64,000 nt of DNA from Tuctoria greenei (taxonomy: Eukaryota; Streptophyta; Magnoliopsida; Poales; Poaceae): the NCBI GenBank assembly GCA_036927565.1, contig JAYESD010000007.1, positions 127,632,230 to 127,696,229 of the forward strand. The letters are read 5' to 3'. Within the stretch, counting starts at the first letter, position 1, and each line of letters starts with the position of its first letter. Positions 10,761 through 22,160 of this stretch are shown piece after piece. The position numbers were made by a program, and so were the translations under genes. The notes beneath the pieces are model-generated. The model was not told where the DNA came from and did no database searches. It saw only the letters and a list, made by a program, of their open reading frames with translations.

Positions 10761-11933
10761 GCGTTCAACGGGACCATCCCGTCGACAACATCCTTGGAGA
10801 TATCTACAAGGGGGCAACTACTCGATCTCGTGTTGCAAATTTTTGTGAACATTACTCTTTCGTTTCTTTCTTGGAACCTCACAAGGTTGAAGAAGCACTA
10901 CAAGATCCGGATTGGGTGGTGGTCATGCAAGAGGAGCTCAACAACTTTGAAAGAAATCAAGTGTGGGAGCTCATGAAGAGACCAAATGCAAACATTGTTG
11001 GCACCAAGTGGGTGTTCCGCAACAAACAAGATGAGCACGGGGTGGTGACAAGGAACAAAGCAGGACTTGTGGCCAAGGGGTACTCAGAAGTCAAAGGTTT
11101 GGATTTTGATGAAACCTTTTCTCCCGTAGCTAGGCTTGAATCAATTCGTATATTACTTGCCTTTGCTACTCACCATGATTTTAACCTATACCAAATGGAC
11201 GTCAAGAGTGCATTTCTCAATAGTCCATTCAAAGAAGAGGTGTATCTGGAGCAACCTCCGGGCTTTGAAGATCAAGACTTCCCCGACCATGTCTGCAAAT
11301 TGCGTAAGGCTCTCTGTAGCCTCAAACAAGCCCCTAGGGCTTGGTATGAGTGCCTTAAAGACTTCACAACTTAAAATGGCATCAAAATTGGGAGGGTCGA
11401 CTACACTTTATTCACTAAGCATTTCAATAATGATTTGTTTGTTTGCCAAATATATGTCGATGACATTATATTTGGTTCTACTAACAAAACTTTTCGTGAT
11501 GAGTTCTCTAAGATTATGACCGAAAGGTTTGAGATGTCGATGATGGGGGAGTTGAAGTTCTTCCTAGGATTTCAAGTGAAGCAACTCAAGGAAGGCACAT
11601 TCATTAGTCAAACAAAGTACCCACAAGATCTTCACAAGAAATTTGACATGGATAAAGCCAAGCCCATCAAGACTCCAGTGGGTACCAATGGTCACCTCGA
11701 CCTTAATGAAGATGGTCCAATTGTGGACCAAAAGGTATATCGCTCCATGATAGGTTCATTGCTTTACTTATGTGCATCTAGGACCAATATAATGTTAAGT
11801 GGTTGTATGTGTGCTCGATTCCAAGCTGCTCCCAAGGTGTGTCATTTGACCGCCATAATGAGAATTCTTAAATATTTAGTTCACACACCAAGCCTAGGAC
11901 TTTGGTACCCCAAGGGCTCTAAGTTTAATCTCA
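10761..11933 (+). pseudogene. Reverse transcriptase of the SIRE element
   Basis: The RT domain opens at about 10871 (EEALQDPDWVVVMQEELNNF) and keeps GTKWVFRNKQDEHG, YQMDVKSAFLNS and CSLKQAPRAWYE. A stop at about 11373 and a frame change precede the catalytic IYVDDIIFGS motif at about 11450-11479, which is intact. The segment continues through ELKFFLGFQVKQ and YRSMIGSLLYL. RT copies the RNA inside the particle; this copy cannot make it as one chain. Confidence 0.85.
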
Positions 11934-12407
11934 TTGGATATTCCCGATGCGAATTATGCGGGGTGCAAAGTCGATAGGAAGAGTACCTCTGGGACTTGCC
12001 AATTATTGGGTAGGTCCCTAGTGTCTTGGTCCTCAAAGAAACAAAATTCCATTGCTCTATCCACAGCCGAAGCGGAGTATGTCGCAGTCGGAAGTTGTTG
12101 TGCACAACTTCCTTTGATGCGGCAAACTCTTAGGGACTATGGTATAAGCTTGTGCCATATCCCTCTCCTATGTGACAAAGAGAGTTCAATAAAAATAACC
12201 CACAATCCAGTTAAGCATTCAAGGACCAAGCATATTGATATTCGCCATAACTTCTTGAGAGATCACTCCATCAAAGGAGACATAGTGATATCCCATGTGA
12301 GAACCGAAAAGCAATTGGCCGATATCTTCACCAAGCCCTTACATGAGAAAAGATTTTGTGAACTTAGAAGTGAGCTTAATATCTTAGATTCTCGAAATGT
12401 GGCTTGA
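11934..12407 (+). pseudogene. RNase H of the SIRE element
   Basis: The frame starts within the domain and shows DANYAGCKVDRKSTSG (first catalytic Asp), LSTAEAEYVA (catalytic Glu), LLCDKESSIK (second Asp) and the terminal LADIFTKPLHEKRF. The preceding Asp-containing strand lies in the overlapping RT frame (GYSRCELCG), so a frameshift falls near 11950. The domain itself is otherwise continuous to its TGA at 12405-12407. Confidence 0.8.
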
Positions 12408-13358
12408 CTCTTGCACATCTGATGTTACTTGTATTTGCTAGAAAAATACATGCATGCTTGCGAAAAACACTTCCCCCTCGATTTTCTGCAAAACTATTTG
12501 AAGTTATTGAATTTTTTTGAATTATGGTCATAGTTTGGGTGTTCATTGCTTACTAACCATGTTTGCAAAAATATTTTGTGAAAACGTATCCATAATGTCC
12601 AAATTATCTGACCCCTCCTCAAAAATCTAGTTGCACACTGCAACTATTCAGGGGGAGTCGGACAAGTCCGACACTCAAGTTAGACATGTCTAACTAAGTC
12701 AAACATGTCCGACAGGTGAGTTGGACAAGTCCGACGTGGGTTAGTTAGGGTTCTCGGGAGACTGTTGGACAAGTCCGACTTATGCGATGGACAAGTCCAA
12801 CGCGGGTTGTTCGAGGCCATCCAAAAGAGGTCGACGACTCTTCTCCCTCTCTCTCTTCACTTCATCCATTCCAAATCGAGTTCCTCCCCATTTCTCTCAA
12901 GATTCCCTTCTATTTTGAGCCTCTTACAACGAGTGTGTGAGGTCGATCCATCTAAGGCTTGAAGGTCTTCAACTTTTTTGACCTTCTCCCTTATTTCCCA
13001 ATCTCAAGGTATCTACTCCATTCTTTTCTCATTTCTTTAGGATCTTGCAGCAAGTTGTTGCTTTCTTGTTTATGAACTTGTTCACTAGCATGATTAACAA
13101 CTTGTGGTAGAATATTGTTGGTAGAAAAATTGATTTGTATAGTTTAGATAGAAGTTAGGGTTAAAACTGTACAAGTCGGACATGTCCAACATCTGCCTCA
13201 GACAAGTCCGACTCAATTTGTCGGATATGTCTGACTTTTGTGTCAGACAAGTGCGATCTTGTACAGCATTAACCTCTTAACTTCTATACCAACTATCAAT
13301 TAATGATTATATCCATCTTGCTTTGTCTCTTACCTGTCCTTTATGTCTATCTCTAGCC
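12408..13358 (+). repeat. SIRE spacer with clustered GGAC-GTCC near-palindromes
   Basis: About 950 bp between RNase H and the extra ORF has no convincing gene. Two clusters of short near-palindromes stand out at about 12655-12800 and 13165-13255 (GGACAAGTCCGAC, AGACATGTCTAAC, CGGACATGTCCAAC and relatives). Sequence near 12810-13020 is pyrimidine-rich and might be a leader or intron for the next ORF. No splice site can be proven. Confidence 0.6.
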
Positions 13359-14444
13359 ATGGCTCGTGACAACCAAGGTGCAAAGAGAGGAAAGCAACCC
13401 ACAAGCAGTGAAGCTTCCACTCAAGCACCGAAAAGGGTCAAGCAAACTGTCTGTCGCACCATCTCCGCTCAGGAAGCCATTGTTGTCTCAGGAGGATCTA
13501 GTGGTGGTCCTCAAGATGCTCTAGATGATGCTGAGATTGGACCCTTGGTAGTCCACGCACTAGAAGGTGACCATCATCATCCGGCAGACCGGGACAATTA
13601 TAGAAGGAACCTCCCAGAGACACAGACTCAGAGGGATGTCACGTGCTACGAGCTGCCTAAGGTTGGGAGAGACCCTCGGTTTTGGAGCTATTTCCACATG
13701 GACTACTATCGATCAGTGCTTACGACTAAACAAAATCCAGTGACTAACATGCAGTGGGTTGACTGGGAGACGGTCCAAAAGAAGAAAGTTGTGCTATTTA
13801 CTAAAGTCAAGGACGCCTGTGAATTTCATGGTGTAAAGGACATCATGGGACTGCAATACCCATGGAATGTTGAAGTGATTCTTCAGTTCTATGCCACCAT
13901 ATTGTATTGGACAGATAAGCATGTTTTCACTTTGATGACCAATGGTGAGAAGTACTATGTGAGCTATGAATATTTTGCCAACATCTTGGGCATGGGACAC
14001 TGTTTTAGGCATCCATTAAATATCCAAGAGGATCCTCTTGTGACCACTTAGGAGATGTTGGATTTCTACTCAGAGGGATACACCTCTCAGCCTCCTCACA
14101 TCCACAGGCTACGTCCTTTCCATGCTATTCTTAATCGTCTCATTCAGAAGACAATAGCCCCTAAAGATGGCGATGCCAACCGAATCAACAACAACAACCG
14201 CAATGTCATCAAGCTTCTTGCCAGCCAACAGAAGTTTAATGCATTTGACTACATTTATGAGAAGATCTACATTGCTTCGGAGACTCTTTCCAGGTCTTGT
14301 TGTTCTGCTCCATACATCATGAAGCTTACTGAGATATTCCCTGGCAAGAAATTTATGAAGGAAGTGGTGCATAGGCCTCTAGTGCCTCAGAAGCCTTCGA
14401 AGCTTCATCGTCTTGAGAGCTCCTTTGGCACCGTCTCAGCCTAG
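13359..14444 (+). pseudogene. Post-pol ORF of the SIRE element (plant transposon-type protein)
   Basis: The likely start is ATG at 13359 (MARDNQGAKRGKQP), after which the N-terminus is basic and Ser/Gln-rich. Residues of about 95-235 resemble the domain Pfam calls 'putative plant transposon protein' (VEVILQFYATILYW; GEKYYVSYEYFANILGMGH). One in-frame TAG (14049-14051) is followed in the same frame by homologous-looking sequence to 14444. SIRE elements often carry an extra ORF here, called env-like in some members. I see no signal peptide or transmembrane anchor, so an envelope role is not supported. Role unknown. Confidence 0.65.
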
Positions 14445-15210
14445 CTCACCTAGGAGGCGCTCAGCTCAGCCTCCTCCCCCTGTGCCACAGCAGCCGTCCT
14501 ATTCTTCAAGACTCTTGAAGGTTCTCAAGGCGATGTTCTATATGTGCTGCTCCACTCAAATTTCATATCAAAAGTTAAAATAGAGGCAAAAGAGAGACAT
14601 GGCAGCCATTAGAGAGCACCTCCAGCTTCCCCCTGCCCCTGTGTCAAATGACAGCGAAGATGAAGTACCTCCAGAGTTTCTCGAGCTGTCAGAGTCTGAG
14701 CATGCATTCTTCTTGGGGATTAGTGGTTCCTATAGTTCCCCCGCGGCAACTGGTGCTGTTGATGATGATGAAGAAAGCGAGTATGAAGAGGAGCGAGAGA
14801 GTGGAAGTTCTAATGAGAGTGCTGACGACTATATACTAGGGCCCCATTTAGCTTTTCTCCTTTTTGGTGCCTTGATGCCAAATGGGGAGAAGTATTTTAG
14901 TTATGGACATGGACTTGTACTCATTTTGTGCTTTATGTGTGTAAACTCTTTACCTAGTAATGCTTAATGCTTGTGATGCTTATGTTTCACTCATGATTTG
15001 AATTCTTAGTTTATTTCAAGACATCAATGTTTATTCACTTGCAATGCATAACAATCCTCTTCACACCAAATGCACGTAGGCACCCCACGAGTATTAATAG
15101 TATATGAGATCATTTAATCCTATTTTAATCGAAAGCTCATAGACCCTTAATACTCAAAATCAAATTTTTATCAAATTGTTGGAAGCTTTAATTAGTTTTC
15201 ATCAATCACC
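14445..15210 (+). other. 3' internal region of the SIRE element with acidic ORF fragment
   Basis: A 122-codon frame at 14599-14967 in another frame looks like the acidic C-terminal continuation of the preceding ORF (DDDEESEYEEERESGSSNES). Its last 45 codons are probably not coding. From 14968 to the polypurine tract I see only AT-rich sequence without features. Confidence 0.45.
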
Positions 15211-15223
15211 AAAAAGGGGGAGA
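15211..15223 (+). other. Polypurine tract of the SIRE element
   Basis: AAAAAGGGGGAGA lies just before the 3' LTR start (TGAAAGTGC at 15225). It is the expected plus-strand DNA primer of reverse transcription. Confidence 0.85.
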
Positions 15224-15224
15224 T

Positions 15225-16804
15225 TGAAAGTGCATCTAGGTCCCTTGTGGGTTTTGGTTGATTAATGACAAACAATTGAAGATCTAATGAGTTTTGTTGT
15301 GTTCTTGCACAAAATGTTGTACGGAGTGAAGTTCTCGAAAAAGGAGAAAAGGCATGAAAAGTGAGTAGAAATAGGTTTTCTATTTCTCCTTGAGTCATAG
15401 GAAAATTTGTACTATTAAGAGGGACACGACGCGTTGAAACATAGTGGGTCAAGTGGGAGCTCAACCTCTTGGGTAGGTTTTAGGAAAACCCCATTTATCT
15501 GAGTCGGACTTGTCAAATACCTTGAGTCACACATGTCCGAAAACCTTTTGTCTAGAGTCAGACTTGTCCGACACTTTGGTCGAAAAAGTCTGAAATTCCT
15601 CTGGTGGAATTCAGACATGTCCGAATTGTATTTCAGACATGTCCAGAACTTCTCTGGTTTTTTTCAGACACGTCTGAAGTAGGTCAGACATGTCTGAGGT
15701 ACTTGACTTAGAAAAATCTTCTAAGTGTCTGAAACTCGAAGTTGTCTGAGATGTGGTTCAGACAAGTCCTAGAAGTCTCTGTTCGATTTCAGACATGTTC
15801 GAAGTGGGTCGAACATGTCCGAGGCGAACTTCTTTGGCTCAGTGCCTCAGATATGTCTGAGTTAAAAAATGTCTACTTGTGTGTCGGACTTGCTCGACGC
15901 AGCTTTTGCGCGCAGATTCAAATTTGAGTGATTAGCCGTACAGATTTCGTTGCCAGTCTGTTGGACTTGTCCGAAGTTGGGTTGGACTTGTCCGACGTGG
16001 GCTGTCAACTAACGGCTAAAAACACTTTTTGAGTATAAATTGCTAGGGATTTCGTCCCCAATCTAATCCTAACCCTACAGAAACTCTGAGAGCCGCCTCA
16101 AGCCGTCAAGAAACCCTTTTCTCTTGTTCTTTACCCTCTTGAGCCCAAATCTGAAGATTTTTTGGGAAGAGTGAAGGAGAGATTGTGAGAATTGGCAAGA
16201 GAAGTCCATAGGGGTTTGAGCAACATTTGATTCGCTTAGTTTGTTCGTGATCGCGTGTTTGTTACTCTTAGGGTTCTCCCCTCAACGGTTAGGCGTTGCC
16301 CCAAAGATTTCTTGATCCGGGAAAGTTTGTAATCTTTGTGATAGTAGAAGATCCAATACTTGACCTTTGAGTCGTCTTGGCGAGGATACGGCTGTTAGGC
16401 CTGGCCCTTTGTGGGTTCCTCAACGGGGACATAGGTTTCTTCATGGAACCAAACCTCGGAAAAATCCTTGTGTTCATTATCTCTATTTACATTTCCACAA
16501 AGTCCTTACTTTCTAGTGATCATCTAGGTTTACTTCGTTCCTAGCACTTAATCTTATTTCCATTATCTACTAGAACTGCTAGGAAGCATTTCCATTCACT
16601 AGGTTGCAAAACCCCCCCATTTTTTCACTATCTTGTGAAGTCTGTCAGACTTATCCGACCAGGATCAGACTTGTCCGACTTCAGTCAGACTAGTCTGATT
16701 CTAAGTCAAACAAGTTTGACTTCCGTTTACAGGACAGGTTTTAGTTGAGTCTAGTTTTTAAATTATTGCCTATTCACCCGACCCCCCCCTCTAGGATACT
16801 TTCA
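15225..16804 (+). repeat. 3' LTR of the SIRE element (1580 bp)
   Basis: Complete LTR from TGAAAGTGCATCTAGG to GGATACTTTCA. The U3 part (about 15495-16000) packs roughly fifteen near-palindromes of consensus TCRGACATGTCYGA. TATA box at 16034-16040. The part after 16010 matches the 5' LTR remnant closely, with scattered substitutions and small indels, so the insertion is not very recent. Confidence 0.85.
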
Positions 16805-16934
16805 AAGACGAAGAAGTGGTGCTGCTGCAAAAAATTCAGAAGCAGATAACATTGATCATGCTGCTGATTTTGCACCACAACAAGCACCAACAACTGTTGC
16901 AGCTGGTACAGATGGTCCTCAAGCCACAAGTTCT

Positions 16935-17832
16935 TTGATCTTTGATGAACATGAAGAAGGAGCTTGTGAAGTGTCCACTCCCCTCCGCATCCTCAAAAGT
17001 CATCCTCCACAACAAATCATTAGAAGCTTGAACGAACGAGTCACACGGTTCAGGTTTTGCGATCCAAACTCTCATGCTCATTCTGTTTTTGTTGCTTCTT
17101 TTGAACCCAAAGATATATCACACGCACTCACTAATGAATCTTGGACTATTGTCATGCAAGAAGAGTTAGAAAATTTTGAAAGAAATAATGTTTGGAAACT
17201 TGTACCTCCACCTCGAGGTCATACTTTAATTGGAACTAAAAGGGTGTTGAAAAATAAACAAAGTGAGCATGGGGTTGTGGTTAGGAATAAAGCTAGGTTG
17301 GTTTCTAAAGGTTTCACACAAGTTGAAGGTCTAGATTTTTATAAAACCATTGCTCCTGTTGCTAGATTAGAAGTCATAAGAATTTTGTTAGAATTTGTTG
17401 CATCTAAAGAATTCCAGTTATATCAAACGGATGTTTAAACTGCTTTTCTTAATGGCTACATAGATGAGGAGGTTTATGTCAAGCAACCACCAGGTTTTAC
17501 TTGAAAAGAGGTTTACCATGGGCAAGGTTGATAAAACTCTTTTTGTGCTTAAGCATGGCAATGACTCATTATTCGTTCAAGTGTATGTAGATGATATTAT
17601 CTTTGGTTGTGCCTCTCATGATCTCGTGTCCAAGTTTTCAGCTATGATGAGTTCAAAATTTGAGACGAGTATGATGGGAGAACTCACATACTTTTTGGGG
17701 CTGCAAATCAAGCAAACCAAGGAGAGAACCTTTTGTGCATCAAATGAAGTATACAAAAGACCTCCTAAAGCGCTTCAACATGGAGAAAATCAAGCCTCTT
17801 TGGAGACCAATAGGAACAGCAACAACAATTGA
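16935..17832 (+). pseudogene. Reverse transcriptase of COP-X, internally deleted
   Basis: The N-terminal RT part (17130-17438) shows SWTIVMQEELENFERNNVW and GLDFYKTIAPVARLE. A TAA at 17436-17438 interrupts QTDV-TAFLNG. After the KQPPGF motif (about 17505) the sequence jumps to KRGLP/FTMG-type sequence; compared with COP-Y, about 45 residues including the GLKQAPRAWY block are absent. The catalytic VYVDDIIFG at about 17581-17607 is intact. A frame change near 17740 follows. Confidence 0.8.
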
Positions 17833-17878
17833 ACTTGATGAAGATGGTGAACCCGTGGATAAAAAAGAATATTGAAGC

Positions 17879-18505
17879 ATGATCGGGTCACTTTTGTACC
17901 TCACGGCATCAAGATTGGACATACAATTCAGCGTATGTCCTTGTGTACGATTTCAAGCTTCACTGCGTGCTTCACATCGTCAAGCCGTCAAAACAATTCT
18001 CAGTACTTACCTGGAACTCAAGAATTTGGCATTTTTTCCTTCTTCCTCAACTGTTACTTTGAAAGCTTTTTTGGATGCTGATTTTGGAGGTTGTAGGATT
18101 GATAGGAAAAGTACTTCAGGTGCTTGTCATTTTCTTGGTAATTTACTTGTTGCTTGGTCCTCTAGAAAACAAAATTCAATTGCACAATCCACAGCAGAAT
18201 CTGAATATGTTGCCACTGCTAGCGTTTGCTCAAAAATTATTTGGATTGTTCAAACACATAAGGACTATGGGGTTGATAGTAGCGCCATATGCATTGCTAA
18301 AAACCCCGTGCAACATTCTAGAGCAAAGCACCATGAAATTAGGTATCATTTTCCCCGTGATAATGTTGAAAAAGGAAACATTGTGCTTCACGATGTAGAT
18401 ATCAAACAACAATTGGCTGACACTTTTACAAACCCTTTGCATTTCAATCATTTTTGTTTCATTCGTACTGAAATAGGGGTTATGCATCCTCATGGATTAA
18501 ATTAA
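17879..18505 (+). pseudogene. RNase H of COP-X, catalytic segment deleted
   Basis: The frame runs from the connection region (MIGSLLYLTASRLDIQFS) through DADFGGCRIDRKSTSG and STAESEYVA to the terminal EIGVMHPHG. Compared with COP-Y the segment between YGVD and ICIAKN is short: the stretch corresponding to VPLFSDNT is missing, which removes a catalytic Asp. This copy therefore lacks RNase H activity even though its frame is open. Confidence 0.8.
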
Positions 18506-19500
18506 GGGGGAGTTTTGAAAATTGGGAAGTCTATGTGTGAATCTGTATTTAAAATAATATGAGCATAGTATTTCATACATGTATGACTTTGTGATTCCTT
18601 TTACATGCTAAAGTTCTTACTATATTACTCGTCTTATACATTTTGTAGTTTTTGCCGTCAGTAGTAATTGGAATAATTACTTACACTAAATCTGGTCATG
18701 ATCAAACTTTCTTACTGTTTTAAACTTGTTGCATGCTCACAAGTGCTTTTAATAATGAAAAATTAATCAATCAACTATCCACATGTTGCGGTTTTATGAT
18801 CAAATGAAAATGAGAAAAGATCAAGAGAATATACATGCATCGCACTTCTTATTTGAGATGGCCTATCATTGCACTTAGATATGAACTTGGAAGAAGTTGT
18901 GTATGACTAAAACCATGTCCTTAAGCTTCCGATTGTCAAATGACATAGGCGTGGCTTGGTTGGTTAGAATAAAGCAGATGTGGCATATAGTCTCTTGCAA
19001 ATGTTATATGATCAAAATATGTGCTTTAAATGATACTGAAAAATGAAAAATACAGTAACAAGTGTCATTCTTTCGGGACTTGAAATAGTTAAGTTTGTGA
19101 GATCATGACTTGCTTAAATTGAAAATTACACTTGATCTCTAGCATGGCTTACACTACTTTATGTATCTCATTGATGTGATAGTATAAGTTACTTGATAGT
19201 ATGACTTGAACTTTATTTTATATGTTTATGTTATAATATACTCATAAAAATTGAAATTTCTCATTTGACCCTTGCTGAATACATTGTCAAATGGGGAGAA
19301 ATATGTATAGGGGGGGGGGAATATGTCACACATTGCTCATTCATGAGTTTTACACGTTCTTCTCAGGAGGGAGAATTTTTATCTCATTTGATATTTTATT
19401 TTCAAAAAGGGGGAGAAATTTGCTTTTAAAACTTTTCATGTGAATAAATCAATGTTCGGATTCTAAGTGGTGTTGCCAATGCATTCATCAAGGGGGAATT
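18506..19500 (+). other. 3' untranslated region and polypurine tract of COP-X
   Basis: About 1 kb of AT-rich sequence without genes. A ten-base G run lies near 19309-19318 and purine-rich GGGGGAGA strings at 19408 and 18507. The tract AAGGGGGAATT immediately before 19501 is the likely polypurine primer. The stretch 18520-18900 reappears reversed in COP-Y at 21812-22200. Confidence 0.65.
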
Positions 19501-21004
19501 TGTGAGACCTATGTGTGTTGAATAAATTGGCTTAGAATAAAAGTAAAGATTTATATTCACTGTTTTGAAGCTTATACTGATACACCACGATACACTCTAA
19601 TACACACTCAGAGTTTTCATATTGAGTTTGATTGCTCTGTTTTAACTCACAATGATTTGAACTTGTTTTTTGGCTTATAGAAAGTATGCTTAGTATTATC
19701 TTACAAAGTTTTTGGTGTGTTTTGGTAGTTATGGCTGATATCATTTTGATATGGTTTGCAACATACTTATGTGAAGAGCTCACGTAAGGTGTTGTGTTTT
19801 TCGTACTAACAAGAGTCAAGTCGAGGACTTGAGCTTGTAAAGACTAGTTGTTTATTTATGTGCAGGTGTTGCTTGAGGTCAAAACATGGCTGGTGACGGG
19901 ATCCATTGAACTAGTCTTAGGGAGAAGATGAGGTTCAACAACCAAGTTCAGGAGGAATTGTGGTTGAGTTGATCGGGAGGTCGCGCAGCATGTTTGGGTC
20001 AAGAACAATGCATATGAAGGTATCATGGACGTCATTATAAGGTGTTTGCACATGTGCAAGGAGTGAATGGACGTGTAAACATGGTTCCAAGGTGTGATGA
20101 AATGAAGTAGACATAAAGAATTGGTCAGAAAGGTCCAACAGGCTAGATTATGCCTCAGGCTGCGGCGGAGGTGGTTATGGTTCATTTATGGAAAGTTTAG
20201 AGTTTATTTTGGTTAGATTTTGTGTGGGTCACAAATTTGAGTTGTTCTAGAAATGTTTAGGATGTTTTTAAGGTGTTTGGAAGTCTTAAAATTGCTTCTA
20301 TATGCGTGTAGAAGAGTCTTGAGCGGTTATGGAAAGTTTCTGTTGAACCTGTGTAGGATTAGAGAGTCCTAGTTGGATTGAAATTGCGTTAGAGATGGTT
20401 ATATAAGCAGGGGGGTCAGAGCTCATGTGCAGACAACTTTGGGATGTTCCTCTTGTGATCTATTGAATAAAATCATAGTTTTAGAGGAGCTTATGTGCCT
20501 TGTTCATCCGACTTGTTTCGGATAAGTTTTTTTTCATCGAGTTTCTGCACAGCACTACGTTACATTGGTGTTTTATCATAACTTGAGATTTACAAATCCA
20601 ATTGACGTGATTCATTTTGGGTTGTCTTCAAAACTTTATTACCTATCATCTGTAAAAATTTAACGATCATTAGATGTGTGGTTTCTGATCTACATGAGTT
20701 TCTTTGTAGTGTTGCAGATCTGGTTTTTACTAAGGTAGAATACATTTACCTTTGTTCGATCTTTTGATCATAACTTGAGTTTTTTTTTATAGTTTTTCGT
20801 GACTCTTTTCGTCGTTTCTTCATGATTTTATTCTCAATAATATCAACAACTTTTTTCACGGTTGACGTTTAGATCAATTGCACACATGGTTTGTTAATAG
20901 ATTGATTTTCTGCTGAGGGGTTTTCAATGCTTCCAATGAAAAAGTTTTAATCTACCATTCACCACCCCTCCTCTGGTAGCTTCTCACGTGCTCTTTGATC
21001 CTAA
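19501..21004 (+). repeat. 3' LTR of COP-X (LTR-X family)
   Basis: It starts TGTGAGACCTATGTG after a polypurine tract and ends near GATCCTA at 21004; the other copies end GATCCTACA. A TATA box (ATATAAG, about 20401) and a poly(A) signal (AATAAA, 20466-20471) place U3/R/U5 as expected. The last bases are altered where LTR-W begins. Confidence 0.8.
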
Positions 21005-21811
21005 AATTTCAAAAACAAAGCTACAACTAGATCCACTAATAAATTATAGTAATGAACCCACAAGTAACTATTTGTGCAAACTACCATGAATTGGAAATCA
21101 ATCTTGAAATTAATTCACAAAGGCTTACTTGATTTTGAATTGAACCTTTGTAGGGGTACAAGTGTGGAAGAGATACTTGACAAGCCCAATCCTCCTTCTC
21201 CTAGACTTTTCACCACACTCTCCTTCTACTCAGCGGCCTCTAGGACTACTCTAAACCATAAGAGGGGTAATCTATTCTCAACTTTTGGTGTGTGTGTGTG
21301 TGAAGTGAGGTATGGGGTGCTATTTATAAGTGGAGTAGGGTCGGTCCCTGCAACCAAATGCGCGCGAATCAGTCATCATCGTCTTCAGGAAGACGGGAGG
21401 AGCGAACACGTGGCGATTGACCGAGTTTCGCGCCAGAACCAAGTCGGCCGACTAGGGGGGTCGACCGACCTGGTCTTTGAAACATTTCACGACTGCTTTT
21501 CCAGGTCACTGACAGGTGGGTCCCATACATTAATATGGGTTCTACACCGTTGGATGGCCTCGGATACTACTGTTTGTGGGCTATTTTATCCATGTGATGA
21601 CACATGATGTCACCTGATTCGTCGAAATCGAAATTAATGGATTACTCCCTACTTGTCTTGGTATTTTTGGGTATAATTCACTTGCATACAAATAAACACC
21701 AACACTTGTGGAATAGGTTAGTTTTTAACCCTACCACTATGTTGTGTTTCTCTTTTGTTCATATTATGAGGTGAATTGACGGTCCAAATATGGCACTTAA
21801 GGACCGTCAAC
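21005..21811 (-). repeat. Truncated LTR-W, related to the ATH-Z LTR
   Basis: Reversed LTR sequence. Its outer end reads, in minus sense, TTGACGGTCCTTAAG at 21809. A TATA-like TATAAATA lies about 485 bp further in, as in the ATH-Z LTR, and a GGTCGGCC-type inverted repeat lies at about 21441-21472. Only about 320 bp remain beyond the TATA box against about 1.1 kb in ATH-Z, so its 3' part is lost at the junction with LTR-X. A (TG)n run lies at about 21288-21302. Confidence 0.55.
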
Positions 21812-22160
21812 GCACAACTTCTTCCAAGTTCATATCTAAGTGCAGTGATAAGCCATCTCAAAAGAAGAAGTGCGATGCATGCATATTCTCTTGATCTTTT
21901 CTAATTTTTCAATTTGATCATAAAAGCTCGACATGTGCATAGCTAATTGATTAACTTTTCATTATTAAAAGCACTTGTGAGCATGCAACAAGTTTAAAAC
22001 AGCAAGAAAGTTCGATCATGACCAAATTTAGTGTAAGTAATTATTCCAATTACTAGTCATGGCAAAAACTACAAAATGTATAACACGAGTAATGTGGTAA
22101 GAACTTTAAGCATGTAAAAGGAATCGCAAAGTCATATATGTATGAAATACTATGCTCATA

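Larger units (their letters stand above)
5369..16804 (+). mobile_element. SIRE/Maximus-type Ty1/copia retrotransposon
   Basis: The element runs 5' LTR (second half only), tRNA-Met-type primer site, gag, protease, integrase, RT, RNase H, an extra ORF, polypurine tract and a full 1580 bp 3' LTR. The LTR has TGAAAGT/ACTTTCA inverted ends. The order PR-IN-RT-RH and the extra ORF after pol fit the SIRE (Maximus) lineage. Every coding domain is broken by stops or frameshifts, and a small foreign LTR splits gag. The following bases AAGAC (16805-16809) are its expected target duplication in COP-X. Confidence 0.85.
16805..21004 (+). mobile_element. Ty1/copia element COP-X, 3' half
   Basis: It begins directly after the SIRE LTR with the linker before RT, then a damaged RT and RNase H, 1 kb of untranslated sequence, a polypurine tract and a 3' LTR. 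Gag, protease and integrase are missing because the SIRE element (with its own nested passengers) sits between them and the RT; they should lie left of the window. COP-Y and the LTRs at 34030 and 56714 belong to the same family. Confidence 0.75.

Noticed and set aside
13359..14967. Envelope gene in the SIRE element
   Set aside because: The position fits, but no signal peptide, cleavage site or transmembrane helix is visible; described instead as a plant transposon-type ORF.
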